DNA of 64,000 nt from contig DF239279.1 of the NCBI GenBank assembly GCA_000507305.1, positions 178,696 through 242,695 of the forward strand, written 5' to 3'. The DNA comes from Breviolum minutum Mf 1.05b.01 (Eukaryota; Sar; Dinophyceae; Suessiales; Symbiodiniaceae). This document shows positions 1 through 10,932 of this stretch, one piece after another; position 1 is the stretch's first letter, and each line of letters begins with the position of its first letter. Below the pieces are notes generated by a model. The model was not told where the DNA came from, searched no databases, and was given only the letters and a program-made list of their open reading frames with translations. The translations under genes were made by a program, and so were the position numbers.

Positions 1-111
1 ACCTGACATCTTCCTTAGGGGATGACCAAAGGTGGAGTCTCAATCCGTTGCCTTTCAGAATTTCACCTTTCTGGAAGTCAAATGGGTCTCAAATGGGTCA
101 ACCCAAGGAGC

Positions 112-2057
112 TTTGGCAAGGCAATGATCTGCTTGTAGCCTGGCTCCAGGTAAACCCCCACCCTCTCTAAGATCTTTACTTTGCACTACTTTCAGACTTC
201 AAGTTCATCATTCAAGTGGTTTTGGCATTTGGAATGAATCAAAGGCCAAGCATGGAAATGCATGCTGCATGGCTGGGGGACAATATTACAATCTAATATG
301 TACCTGCACTGCATAAAGACATTAATGTTCCTTGATGGGGGTAGACTCCGAGGCTTGTATCAAATGCGTTTTGTATATCATATTGATTCAAAAAAGTGAA
401 GAATCTAGCTCACCTCAACAAAATCATCCTTGTAGACTCCTTAACGTTTTTTTCCATCACCCTAGTATCCTCAACCCCCCTTCGGTCAGCCTTTGATGGC
501 AGAGACCATGCAAAGGCCAACACCAGTGTTTCCACTGGTGGCCTCAATGAGGATGTCACCTCACGTCTCAGGTTGGATCATTTGGACGAAAAAAACTCAG
601 GTTGGATCATTGGTTTTCATGACTGAGATGAAAACCTGGCTTAATTCGGCCACTCCTTGGACTTTCACAAGCAAAACAGCTAAAACGACAAGGCAAGACA
701 TGCAAGAATGTATCTCATTCAATGTCATGCCTAGTAGTAATACCGTATACCAAATATTACCAAGTCTCTTCTCAGCCTCCTCAACCATCCTCTTGGCAAT
801 GCGGTCCTGTGGCATCAAAATGCGTTGCCGAGCTTGGAATTTTGTGGCACCTTTTCGACATCTTTTCTAAGGCAGTCATTTTGGAATACTCTCGTCTGAC
901 CAGCTCACCACTTCAGAAGGATATGATGCTGTAATGAGTGGGATGTATTCTTATTTGTATATACACGAGTACATATGTATACATACGTATATATGCATCT
1001 GCATGTGTATTTCCAATATCAACTGGTTTTGCAACATTTGTCCATCAGAAGTAGGTGATTCACAATGTCAGTGTTTTTGTTGCCTGATCTTACTTCCTGA
1101 TGTTCAGGGAAACCCTTCCAAACTTCTCGTCCTTCACGGAGCCTCCTGCGTTGAAGAGCTCGACCTGAACGGCGATGCCAGTGACGCACCGTCATTTGCA
1201 GGTTCCAAATCCGAGAAATTCCATACCAAAACATGGGCTCTGCCAATGACTAGGTAGTCTTAAGAGTGGATACCTTGGTAAATGTGTCTAAACATTGAGA
1301 ATCATGCAAATGCAAACGCATTTACAAACAACTTACCTAAGACAGCTCGCAACTTGATGTTCTCTTCATGGATGGTTGAACCGATTCGATAAAGGGTTTT
1401 ACCTCGCCTTTGCGACCATCTCGCACTCAACGTCCTCAGAAATTCGCAGTTCAATAGTTCAATGAAAAAGAGCTGAGCAAAGGATGGCCAAACCTGGTTG
1501 ACTGATGTTAACAATGTTGACTGACCTGTGAATTTTTCAAATCATATGCCATTACTATTGCCGCAAGTATTGCCATGTTGTGAAAAAAATTGCTCAAACT
1601 TTTATCACTGAGGCTTTGTCGTAGAACTTCGCCAAGCGGGACATGCGCACCATCCTTCAAACAAGAATCCCTCCCCAGTTCTCCATCTGCCACGGCATCT
1701 CAAGCAGCCAAGTTACGGAGTGAAGCCAATCAAATCAAGAGCAGAGTCGCAAATCTTGCCATAGGGCCTCACCGGATCAAGTTCTTCAATAAATAAAACA
1801 AATAAAACCAAAGAAATGTGCGAAACCTTGGTTTCTTCCAAAAAAAAATGGTGGCCTACCACCCTTGACTGGACCCACAGAGAGCTTCTTGAAATCAGTG
1901 TCAATGGTGTTATCCCAGCCGACCTCAGGAGGTGAACGGCCGTTGTGAATTTCCCATGGCCGGGCTTTCTGCCACCAGGTGCAGCTGTGGAACGTAATCA
2001 GGAGCCCTAATAACTCCCTCCTTGGATTCATCGTATGGTGTCTGCTGCATCTCCCGC
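112..2057 (-). CDS. Cystathionine beta-synthase-like PLP enzyme (fold type II), multi-exon, both ends incomplete
   Basis: Nine exons join in phase on the minus strand: 1976-2057, 1863-1923, 1717-1783, 1615-1654, 1408-1434, 1132-1164, 761-806, 491-559 and 112-139. They encode in order DSALDLIGFTP, MVRMSRLAKFYDK, DVECEMVAK, VELFNAGGSVK, DRIAKRMVEEAEKRL, DILIEATSGNTGVG and YKQIIALPK. This is the N-terminal core of the cysteine synthase/cystathionine beta-synthase family: the lysine of GSVKD is the PLP Schiff-base lysine and TSGNTG is the substrate/phosphate loop (established knowledge). The FNAGGSVKDR wording resembles CBS more than bacterial CysK, so condensation of serine with homocysteine is the likeliest reaction, though O-acetylserine sulfhydrylase is not excluded. 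Four donors are not GT: AAG|GCG, AAA|GCC, AAAG|GC and AAG|GAC. The 27- and 33-nt exons are very short. The C-terminal half and any CBS domains lie beyond the left edge; the start codon was not found. Confidence 0.8.
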
Positions 2058-2379
2058 CTGAAGGAGCAAAAAAGGTTGAAACGGGATACTTCAATTTCGT
2101 CAATTTTTTTGCTACAAGTCTATACATCCTTCAAGAAAATTGCTTGGTTGTGTTGGTGGTTGGTTGAAGTTAAGGTTTCTTCTGTAAATGTTCTCTTCTC
2201 AAAAATATCCTTTTCATACAGGTTTTGCTAGGATAGTAAACCACCAATCTTAACCAACTGCAGGGGGTCATTATATGACGCCAACCCAAACTTCATGCAT
2301 TATTATTTTCGGGAAATTTTGCTGCATAACCACTAAACCACCCATGGACCTAACCACCAAAGGGACCGTGGCAACTTGT

Positions 2380-2970
2380 TTCCCACTTAAGATGCAGCCA
2401 AAAATCGCACGAGCAATCACTGGATCCACCGAAGCAAAGAAGCGGCTCTGAGGCAGCTGAAACCTGAGTCAACGTTGTGGGATTTTTTGTCAATGTGACG
2501 GCCATGGAAAAGTGTGAGAAAAGAGATGCTGAACAAAGATTGAAATATGTTGAAATACCGTTGAAAAATAAAGATATATTCAATGGAGAAGGGAATTGAA
2601 ATCTATCCGAATAAACACCTGATGTCTCCATTGGATCTCGAATCTGCAACAAAACAAAACATTCAATGAAAATCCGTTCAAATGCGTAGGCTAATTCCTA
2701 CCATGTGCATCCTTTGTGTGTGAGCAAATGAATCTATTGGAAACAAGATGAAACGGGTCCACCATGCTCCAAACAAGCCACCCTGCTCTTGTCACCTTCC
2801 GGAGTGCAACTCCACCGAAGCGGGACCTCATTGAAGCACAACAAACAACAAAAGACGGCGTTCCACGTCCAACTGGCCATGTCCAACTGCAATCCAAGTT
2901 GCATGACTGCTGGCATGGTTGGCAAGGAATAGGGTATATGCTGACTTCCAGTTTGTTTGAGGCTATGTAG
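2380..2970 (-). CDS. Candidate exons upstream of the CBS-like gene, unidentified
   Basis: Two strong acceptors are followed by open reading. One is a pyrimidine tract ending TCTTCTCAG at 2971-2973, with an exon from 2970 (LHSLKQTGSQHIPYSLPTM or a second open frame). The other is TTGACTCAG with an exon from 2463 containing RFFASVDPVIARAIF. They lie just upstream of the CBS-like exons on the same strand, so they may be its N-terminal extension or the end of the preceding gene. No family recognised, and the reading frame of the first is ambiguous. Confidence 0.3.
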
Positions 2971-3063
2971 CTGAGAAGAGAAAACAAACAACGCGTTCAT
3001 GATCTGGAAATCATGTCCAAGTGACATGATTACAAGTGCTTCTTTGGCTCTTAGAAATGCCAT

Positions 3064-5020
3064 TTCAACAAATGAAACAGTGCAAACTGTATTTCAGCAC
3101 TTCACGGCTTTCATCCTGCCTCCGGGTCACCATAGAGCTGCAGGATTTCTTGACAAAGGTCCCTCACGTCCTGTGTCCTAACCCAACAGAAGAAGTCTTT
3201 GCATAATTTTGCAAGGGTGTAAAATGTGAGTCACCAGGTCTCTTTTCGCTGGTTCAGGGCACAGAATTTTAAACCCTTGAAAGATAGGGGTACTTGCCAT
3301 TGTTTTAGGTCTCAAGAAACTCCATGCAAAAGACTTGGCATTGTTGTAAATAGAACGCGCATGCAAACGACTTCGCGCCACCTTGCCATGAGGGTGGCAC
3401 ACTTTGCCCTTGGGATAGGTCTCAGCACCAGATGCATTTATCCTCTAAACTTCAAAGCACAACAGCTACGTTCACCTGGAGTACGCACTTTGCTGTGGCG
3501 AACTCAGGCTCCAACTACAAAGTACCCATACATGGTCCAGCGATGGGGTCCCCCTATGTTTGCTCACTCAGCTGTTTTCTACAAGCCATGCCATCCTGGT
3601 GATTGCTTGTATCTAAAAATCAATAACCTCTGATAAAAGAAAATCATCTTCCCAACCTCCTTTAATTGAACTTCATCCATGCTTTCACATCGCATTGGGA
3701 CCAAGCTTTCTCAATCCAAACATTGGCAGCCTGTTTAGAAGCCTTGCGTAAAATTAGTTCGTAAGAGTAAATGGTAGATGGCCCTGTGTCGATCTTCAAT
3801 TCCTACTGCTTGAAGCCTTCGTTGTGACTGGAGCCGTCAAGGCGACATTGAACCAATACAGAAACCACTTTCCGAGGACAGGAACACCAACACCGGTGGA
3901 TGCCAGTGGTGTTGGTTGCCTTGGCAATGTGATTCGAGCCCACAGCTCTCGCCAGTCTGGCCTGGTTCACAAGCTTAATACAAAAAAAAAGTGGAAACTA
4001 TGTAATGCAAATGAAACCATCGAAAACTATACTGAATACGTGCACGAACTATTGGTATGTACTACCAACAGTACTTTCAAGACTCAGCCACAGACATTAA
4101 CAACTGCCCAGAGCTGGATCAAGGAACGTTGGCGTTTCAGGCATGCATTCAGTGATTCCTGGACACAAAAAAACAACCAAAGGCGTTCATCTGAAACGAT
4201 GATTCACTGTGCTGTGTTGTTTCTTCGTAGATATGGTTTTTTCATTTCGAACCTGAGCTGCATTGAGATCAGCAGCAGCTGCATTCATGGCCTCGCAAGG
4301 TTCGTTTCAGAATGGTACCAGTTCCCTTCAAAGAAATGTGAAACAAGAATCATCTAAGTACAAAGTGCTCAAAATCTCCCAAGTAATCCCACATGATCTT
4401 GGCCATGTCTTAAGCAACTCTAAGTCATGTCCCATTAGCTCGTCCAACCTCCAAGTGCCGCTGTATGCTTGCTATCTCCTGACATGGAGGTGAAGCGAAG
4501 CCCAAAGCACGCCCCGCAAATGCTAGTCAAAGCTTCATCCCCAGTTCCAAATCAAGACATGCCCATCCAGTACATCTCAGTTGAGTCATCTTCCAAAGAC
4601 CAAAAAAAACTCAGGACTACAAAATTTAGACCCCATGAAGAATCAGGTACTATACCTCTATAATTCTCATATTTCAAAAAAAAACTCCAAATTCCTGAAA
4701 GGTCAAAGCGATTTCCCTACTCAGCTACCGATTTTGGGAGGACGCTCTATGACACTACGATGATTCACCTTTCACTGTTGTGCAAAAATGTTCAAAAAAC
4801 TCTGAAACACATCTGGAGTTTTGGGCCACCTCCTCCTCTTCAGGCTCTTGGGTGGGCCTGAAGCTGTTTTCTTTTAAGACTAACACCATCCGCTATGGTG
4901 AATGCTTCAGCTTAACAAATATCAAACTGATTGCTCCCAGCCTCCTTCCCTCGACCCAAGTACTGCACCGTTCCAGATGATTTGGTGGAGGAAATCTGGC
5001 AGAAAACAGCAGGTGAATAA
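3064..5020. other. About 2 kb without a confident gene
   Basis: No convincing chain of exons was found. A minus-strand open stretch at 3178-3402 and two plus-strand open stretches (3226-3633, 135 codons; 3824-4357, 177 codons) have no recognisable motifs and no clear splice framework. In a window this size one open stretch of that length is roughly what chance would give. A short minus-strand candidate begins at an ATG near 4289 (MNAAAADLNAAQ, followed by GT) but is unsupported otherwise. Confidence 0.4.
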
Positions 5021-5106
5021 TGTATCAAAGGATCTGCTTCTCACAAGACAAACCCACGGAATCCAATCTGATATGATATATCAAACCCACCATCCGGATG
5101 TTTGAA

Positions 5107-5676
5107 AGATTACTATTAGTGAGCATCCAATCCCCAAGAATCAGCCTCTCAGATTCCTCTGGCTCACTCTTTTGCCGAAAGTCTTCCAGCATACCTTCCA
5201 TGAAACATCCGTCTTTTTGAAAATGCGACAAAAGGGGGGGAAACGCTATTTTTGGGGTAGGGAAAAAAGGTTTGGACTACAGATGCTTCAAATGTTGTTG
5301 CAAAAAGCCAGACGTTTTTTTTGTTCAACCTCCGCTCCGCCATCATCCTCTGATCCTGCCTGCTGAGTCACCTGAGATCTCTCTGCCAGGTATAGCCTAC
5401 AAAGGAGGGGGCAGCTTGATTCAAGTTGTGGAATTTTCTGTTTGGATACAAGTACAATGAACCTGAATCTACCTGCAAGGTATCCACGATGGATAGTGTA
5501 TACCTTATATTTCCAATATAACAAGTGAGTATATCCCCATTTTCGACAGGAAATACATCTTCCGCCTGCAAATTCGAAGAGCTTCCGTAGGTCGACGAAC
5601 CCTGGGAGATCTCGCTTCCAGATCGACTTCGTCGTCTTTTCATCCTCATTTCGAGAAAAAAATCGTTGGGACTCAA
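5107..5676 (-). CDS. Hypothetical charged protein, candidate exons
   Basis: Three minus-strand stretches read as low-complexity charged protein. The region 5368-5676 contains MKRRRSRSGSEISQ and a serine-rich run. The exon 5290-5359 follows acceptor GACTCAGCAG and reads GSEDDGGAEVEQKKRLAF. The stretch 5107-5231 contains MLEDFRQKSEPEESERLILG. The basic-then-acidic composition suggests a disordered regulatory region. Splice junctions between the three are not phase-proven, and a GA donor would be needed at 5290. Function unknown. Confidence 0.35.
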
Positions 5677-6177
5677 GGCACATGAACCATAATATGATCC
5701 TAGAAACAGGATCTTTATCTGTCTCTACAAAACTCAACCAACCCATAGAATTTCAATATTTGATGATTAATTATGATTCAATTGATTCAATACTAATCTA
5801 ATAAATATTTCTTCCACACATAACAAATCATTGAATCCCCCCACATGTTTTTTCTGTTTGTTAATGTTGATTCATGTTCATTCCCCTCAACTTCCATGGA
5901 TTTTGTGTTGCCCAGGCCTTGATTCTGAAGCAGAGATTTGTGTTTCAAAGCTACGAGCTTCAAAGCCTGGCAGAGGAAAATTTACATCCAAACACCAGGA
6001 TGTTTAAATCCTGGTTTTTCCTTGGTGATTTTTCAGCAAATGATGTAAAAAAAATGATGTAAATCTACCAAAAAAAAACGACTTGAAGTTTTTGTAGCAG
6101 GATGTTTTACAGTATTATATTTGTAGAGTTGACTCATTGAGTTTATGCTTCACCAAGAAAAACGAAAGATCGGGTAG

Positions 6178-6658
6178 GCCCTGGAGAAAAAATTTACAAC
6201 CCCTGGAAAACAAATTTAAGGGTTTCACCCCCACTAACCCCTGGAAAAAAAATTTAATACCCTGGAAAAGAAATTTAAGCACTCAACCTGAACCTGGCTG
6301 GAGGGGGGTTGNNNNNNNNNNNNNNNNNNNNNNNNNNNNNNNNNNNNNNNNNNNNNNNNNNNNNNNNNNNNNNNNNNNNNNNNNNNNNNNNNNNNNNNNN
6401 NNNNNNNNNNNNNNNNNNNNNNNNNNNNNNNNNNNNNNNNNNNNNNNNNNNNNNNNNNNNNNNNNNNNNNNNNNNNNNNNNNNNNNNNNNNNNNNNNNNN
6501 NNNNNNNNNNNNNNNNNNNNNNNNNNNNNNNNNNNNNNNNNNNNNNNACCAGAGGACCACAGGGCCAGAGGAGCCTAAATTTCTTTTCCAGGGGCTGTAA
6601 ATATTTTTTCCAGGGAACGTGAATTTTTTTTCCAGGGAACGTGAATTTTTTTTCCAGT
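6178..6658. repeat. Foldback (inverted) repeat family flanking an assembly gap
   Basis: Left of the gap, 6178-6290 holds four degenerate copies of a unit like CCCTGGAAAAAAAATTTAA. Right of the gap, 6576-6658 holds four copies of the reverse complement, with spacing text such as GGGAACGTGAATT. The two sides could therefore pair as a hairpin across the 236-N gap. The open reading frames crossing it are artefacts of the repeat and the Ns. Confidence 0.8.
6312..6547. other. Assembly gap (236 N)
   Basis: A run of N lies between the arms of the foldback repeat. No gene is supported in the surrounding 5750-6930, which is otherwise AT-rich (for example 6850-6930) with no recognisable coding. Confidence 0.99.
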
Positions 6659-6995
6659 ATCATCCCCGAAAGATCCACTGGTCCCAGTCCAACTCCGCCA
6701 GGGCACTGCCATTGCATGGATGGAGAACTGGCCTCAACAGTCGAGGCAACTAACACAACTGAATACATTGATCTGGTCGATGCTGGTCATATCTGGTCAG
6801 ATTAGTGATATGCCCGTTATGTTATGTATGATTAGTCCTGTACTCAAAAGGCTATCAATATCTATTATTATATTAATATTACGTAATTGTTTTAATATTA
6901 CATATTACGTATATGTAGATATATTGATATCTTAGATGTATTCTGATATTATTGTTTCATGTTGTCGTACAGACATATGTAGAGCATCTGGCCTA

Positions 6996-8321
6996 TCAGC
7001 TCTGAGATTCAGACGAGAAAGGCTCGAGGTCAAGCTCATCCTCTTCGATGGCCTACAAAAACACCAAAGCCCAAAGCAGTGTTCCAACATGTCCCAAGCA
7101 CAAATCGCTGCCCATGACGCCTTTTCAGGATGCAAGCGCAGGCAGCCTCGCCGCCGGGCAGCAAAGTTGGAAAGCCTGTAGAAAAAATTCAGGAAAAGTT
7201 GACCAAATCCATGGGATATCGTAAGAGATTATCCCATGATGTCAGATATGTCAGATGGAACAAGCCACTTTTAGGAGGCGCCTCACATATACCACTGCCG
7301 GATCTGCACCTAAAAGCACATCGCCAGAAGGGGTTTTTGGAAGCCACCAAAAAAACACGTCGGTTCCGGTAAGGATCCTTTGAAACTGAGCCCATTAACT
7401 GAAGGATGATGCCATGTCCAGAGGGCCAACATGTAGCGCATCATGGAGTACAAAGTCCTCACCTTTTCAGGGCATAGCCGACATGATTGAATCGCCATTG
7501 GATCAAACATCACCGCCTGTAGGTGCTACACCACCCGCTGGCCTCAGGGAAATGGGAAAGAAAAGACACGCAGGTCCGGGAAACGGACCCCGCAATCGAT
7601 CCGTTTCTGGGAATGTCTGTGGGTCCAGCGACAAAGGTGGGCTCCTAAGATGGGATCAGATGGAAGGTGCATTGCAAGACAAAAAAAAGTAAAAAGCATG
7701 AAAAACACCCTGCAATCAGCACAATATGATTGCCATCCTACATCGCACCCCTCCGGAAGTACCATTCTACTTTGCCATCCTGCACCGGGCAGTCCTTCCC
7801 AGTGGAAAAGGGAGGGATTCATCTGTGAGGCTGCGACCTCTGTCACTGGGAGGTGGTTGGTTGGTTGCGAACCATGTCGGAGGATGGAGGAAATATAGGA
7901 TCAAGTGGATCAAGTGATACAAGTTTCAATTTATACACGGTGAAACTGGTGATAATGGATGCCAATATTCAAGCTCGAGTCCATTTCGTTGGGCAAACAA
8001 AACGCCTGGTGCTCTGGGTCTTGCACCTTTCCGGGGCATCTGTGGAGAATATTGTCGTTGTGGGCTAGCCTTTCAAAACCAGAAGCTTCAGCAATCTCTG
8101 TGCTAGGCACTCGGCTGAGAACCCATCAGTCTAAAAAGGTTGCTTGTGGACTCCTCTATCGCTTGTAGCCACACAAACGGATACTGGCAATCTTGCTGCA
8201 CATGCCAGAGCTGGCCTCTTCGTACAAGACCTGCCAGCATCTGCAAAAGGTTCACGAAAAACGTCGAAAAGGTCTGAGGTAAAAAAAATACAAACAAAAG
8301 CGCTCACGCAGCCTCCGCCAT
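6996..8321 (-). CDS. Hypothetical protein, apparently complete multi-exon gene with a 14-nt first coding exon
   Basis: Six exons join with matching phase: 8308-8321 (ATG; MAEA plus two bases), 8175-8240 (WQVLYEEASSGMCSKIAS), 8027-8114 (VPSTEIAEASGFERLAHN), 7763-7837 (MNPSLFHWEGLPGAGWQ), 7514-7644 (EPTFVAGPTDIPRNGS, WCSTYR) and 7204-7309 (GICEAPPKSGLFHLTYLT). Two further exons are likely: one from 7175 after TTTTTTCTACAG, and a last one at 6996-7052 reading AIEEDELDLEPFSSESQS and stop. All six proven introns start GT and end AG. The product would be about 190 residues, with an acidic tail and no transmembrane segment, signal peptide or domain I recognise. The exon 7-8 junction needs a GC donor and is less certain. 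Function unknown. Confidence 0.6.
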
Positions 8322-8337
8322 GCTAGCTGCCTCAGAG

Positions 8338-8727
8338 CTAAAGAACACCATGATAACTACTGAGCCGAGCCAAAAGAGATGCATCGTTGTTTGATGTCAG
8401 AATGCAGGTATCCTGGTTGCAGGGTTTGGTTCCGTCCGCTATATCCAATCTGCTACTGAAACAAACATGAAGGGAACCCTCTTGGCTCATGAAAATGGAG
8501 GACAGCCAAGTGGCAAATGAGCGCGTCTGCCACAACTTGTTGTTGAGTGAAGACCTTGGAACATGGGATGCAGTGTTTGATGTTGTTTCTACCTTGGCCT
8601 TAGAGACCAAAGCATTGGTTTCGAATAGAAACCGAAAAAAGCTGGTAACGGATGCAATGATTCTAACACATAGTATGTGTGATTTCAACATGTTTGCTTG
8701 AAAATGCTTGAAACATATGGAAGGCAA
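8338..8727 (-). CDS. Open stretch, possible end of an unidentified gene
   Basis: A 129-codon open stretch on the coding strand of the cluster. Its downstream part, WLSSIFMSQEGSLHVCF and LDIADGTKPCNQ, looks protein-like and ends in a stop 17 nt before the start codon of the next gene. The upstream part is less convincing and may contain an intron. No motif recognised. Confidence 0.28.
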   Translation of the reverse strand: MPSICFKHFQANMLKSHILCVRIIASVTSFFRFLFETNALVSKAKVETTSNTASHVPRSSLNNKLWQTRSFATWLSSIFMSQEGSLHVCFSSRLDIADGTKPCNQDTCILTSNNDASLLARLSSYHGVL

Positions 8728-9167
8728 AAGCTTAGAATTTCAGACCTGTGGCATTTTGTTCGGCACGTGCGCTTGGGTTCTGAAGTCCTGCTTCCCAACT
8801 TGACATTGACTGTGGCTCCGACGGGAGACTCTTTGCATTTGAAAATTCCTAGCGTCGTGAGTCGTGCATGGCATGGTGGCTGAAAGATGTTTTTTTCCTT
8901 CTCTGGCTCAACGACACGAGGAAAAAACGGAAAAAACATGCCCTCTTTGTATCAAAGAGGAGGACAGTAAGAAGTAAGCTTCAGTAAGAATCGAAAGTGA
9001 GCGCAAATTATGATGTCGCCAAGATGTATTTCTCTGAAATCCGCCGGCCTTGCCGGCGTGTCTAGTGGAATGGGGCTTGATGACGGATTGCTTGTCTGTA
9101 CTTTGCTTTTGCTTATATAGTCTAAGCTAAAGCTGATAGCTTTTACTTCGCCTAAAATCACCCCTCC

Positions 9168-9250
9168 CCCCCCCCCACCCACCACCACCACCACCACCAC
9201 CAAAAGCACAAGCACAAGCACAAGCACCACGACCACCACGACCACCCCAC
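9168..9250. repeat. C/ACC-rich microsatellite
   Basis: A poly-C run is followed by (ACC)n, then AAGCAC and ACCACG tandem units. Low-complexity reading frames here are not genes. Confidence 0.9.
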
Positions 9251-9292
9251 ATCCAAAAGGTCTCGGGCTCGATTCCCCCTGGGTCCTCTCCG

Positions 9293-9427
9293 GTGCTGCT
9301 GTTCTTGTTGGCTGTTAGCTGTGAGCTGTTGGCTTCCTGCTGTTGCCGCTGCTTGTGCTGCTGCTCTTGTTGCTGTTGTTCTTGTTCTTGTTCTTGTTGT
9401 TCTTCTTCTTGTTGTTGTTGTTGTTGC

Positions 9428-9487
<60 letters not shown>

Positions 9488-9561
9488 CGGTTGTTGTCGG
9501 TTGTTGTCGAGTGTTGTCGGTTGTTGTTGTTGTTGCTGTTGTTGTTGTTGTTGTTGTTGCN
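9293..9561. repeat. (TTG)n / (TTC)n trinucleotide microsatellite with a single N at 9561
   Basis: About 270 bp of CTG/TTG/TTC repeats, purest at roughly 9403-9486 and 9523-9560. All forward frames are open only because of the repeat (poly-Cys, poly-Val, poly-Leu). The N at 9561 at the end of the array suggests a sequencing or assembly break. Confidence 0.95.
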
Positions 9562-9762
9562 AGCCGGAGGCTGATAAATAAGCGAAATTCAAATATCCTC
9601 TTCTAAGCGGGTGAAGGCGCGTGATGTCGCATCATGCAGATTTAAGTCTTTCTACTACTGCAGACTGCAGGCTGTAGTACTCCATATGCCCTGAAACAAG
9701 GCGTTGAGCTCCTTCGGTAAGCCAACTGCTGCTGCATACCTGTCAGGTTATCCGATACTGCG

Positions 9763-10002
9763 CTATGCAGGAAGGGGTCCAGTGACTTCCAAGATCCATC
9801 CAGCCGTAAGAAACCGAAACATCCAGTGATGATGCTTCACTGTTCCAGTGTTGCTTGCTGCATCATGAGTAGTATTCAATAGCAAAACCAGAGGCATCTT
9901 CGCAAAATCGCACGGGCAACCAAGGCGATGCTGTTTGACACTGTGTAACAAGACGTCGGGGCACGCTGCAATAGATTCTTCGTTGTCAGCAGTGCCTGAC
10001 AC
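9763..10002 (-). CDS. Candidate exon, unidentified
   Basis: It follows an acceptor GTTCGACAG at 10003-10005. Two frames stay open: one reads VSGTADNEESIAACPDVLL, the other CQALLTTKNLLQ and ALVARAILRRCLWF. Which is used cannot be decided by eye. About 780 bp upstream to 10800 holds only a weak candidate at 10482-10667. Confidence 0.33.
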   Translation of the reverse strand: MSGTADNEESIAACPDVLLHSVKQHRLGCPCDFAKMPLVLLLNTTHDAASNTGTVKHHHWMFRFLTAGWILEVTGPLPA

Positions 10003-10800
10003 CTGTCGAACTATCATGGTGGACAGGCGAGCTGGTCAGAATGACAAGCCCCTGTGAAAGCATATGTTTACACTTCAGCACTGCCCCTTTCTACTGAAGC
10101 TCAAAACTCATAGGGCCATAGGGAAATTTAAGTATGTTCACTGTTCATTCGAGCATGTCGCCCAAGCAAACTTTCGCCTCGTAATCCAGCAGCGGATGCG
10201 GCCGCAGTCGCATCTTTGCTGATGCATCTGCCCGACTCACGCCTCACACGTTTGAAATAAAATTGAAAGTTGTCATGCTGTCGGACAGCACCATTTAGTG
10301 TTTGCTTTTAAAAATGCTCCCATCTCAACCTAAGGTGGTGACAGATTTCCCCCAGTCAAGACTTTCACATTAACCAAAGATGCCAAAATCATGTTGAAAT
10401 AAGATTCAAGGGGCACCTGGCAGTTCTGGCGCTTGGTTTTCAAGCACCATGCTCGCGTCACATGGGACTACAGGCTTTTTTTTAATGCAGCAAACCCAAC
10501 CCGAATACCAAAAACATCTCAACAATTGGATTCTGCTTACATCTGGGGTTGGGTGGGACATTCCCTAACCAAGATTCACCATTTGGTGTTCGCAAGAGCG
10601 TTGCTGAAGAAAAATGACCTTCATATGCTTTTTGCGTAACCTTTGCAAAACAATCGAAAGAAAGCACCAGCGTACTGCTTTAAAAGGATGACATCATTTT
10701 CTCAAAGTGGCTGCGCATTCAGCCAGAACAATGCCAATCAAACTGGGATTCCGGTGGTCGGAAATCATGCATCTACTATATCACGAAAGCAAGTGATTTC

Positions 10801-10932
10801 TTACATCAAACGTTGACCGTGCAATGGGGCACTTGTAAGGGGTTGAGAATGAAGGTGGCCATCACTGGATGCTGTGAATGTTCTAGTCATGTTGCAAGGG
10901 CATGCAGCAGCCAGATCTTCGCTCTCTGATTT
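10801..10932 (-). CDS. Candidate terminal exon, unidentified
   Basis: After TGTAAAGAAG the minus strand reads 43 codons and a TAA stop: KSESEDLAAACPCNMTR, then TFTASSDGHLHSQPLTSAP. Composition is protein-like and the other frames are broken. It could be the last exon of a gene whose upstream exons lie in 10.95-11.4 kb, where I found nothing firm. Confidence 0.38.
   Translation of the reverse strand, partial: KSESEDLAAACPCNMTRTFTASSDGHLHSQPLTSAPLHGQRLM

Noticed and set aside
597-818. Continuous 73-codon frame through 720-760 in the CBS-like gene
   Set aside because: Family alignment shows the exon ends at 761 with a GT donor and resumes at 559; the frame through the intron is coincidental.
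3824-4357. 177-codon plus-strand open frame
   Set aside because: Length is near what chance allows for the window, composition is featureless, and it runs against all neighbouring genes.
6137-6768. Long frames across the N run on both strands
   Set aside because: The Ns hide stops; the flanking residues come from the foldback repeat.
9293-9606. Open frames of 80-140 codons on both strands (poly-Cys, poly-Val, poly-Leu, poly-Gln/Thr)
   Set aside because: They exist only because a trinucleotide microsatellite has no stop codons; no start context or splice sites.
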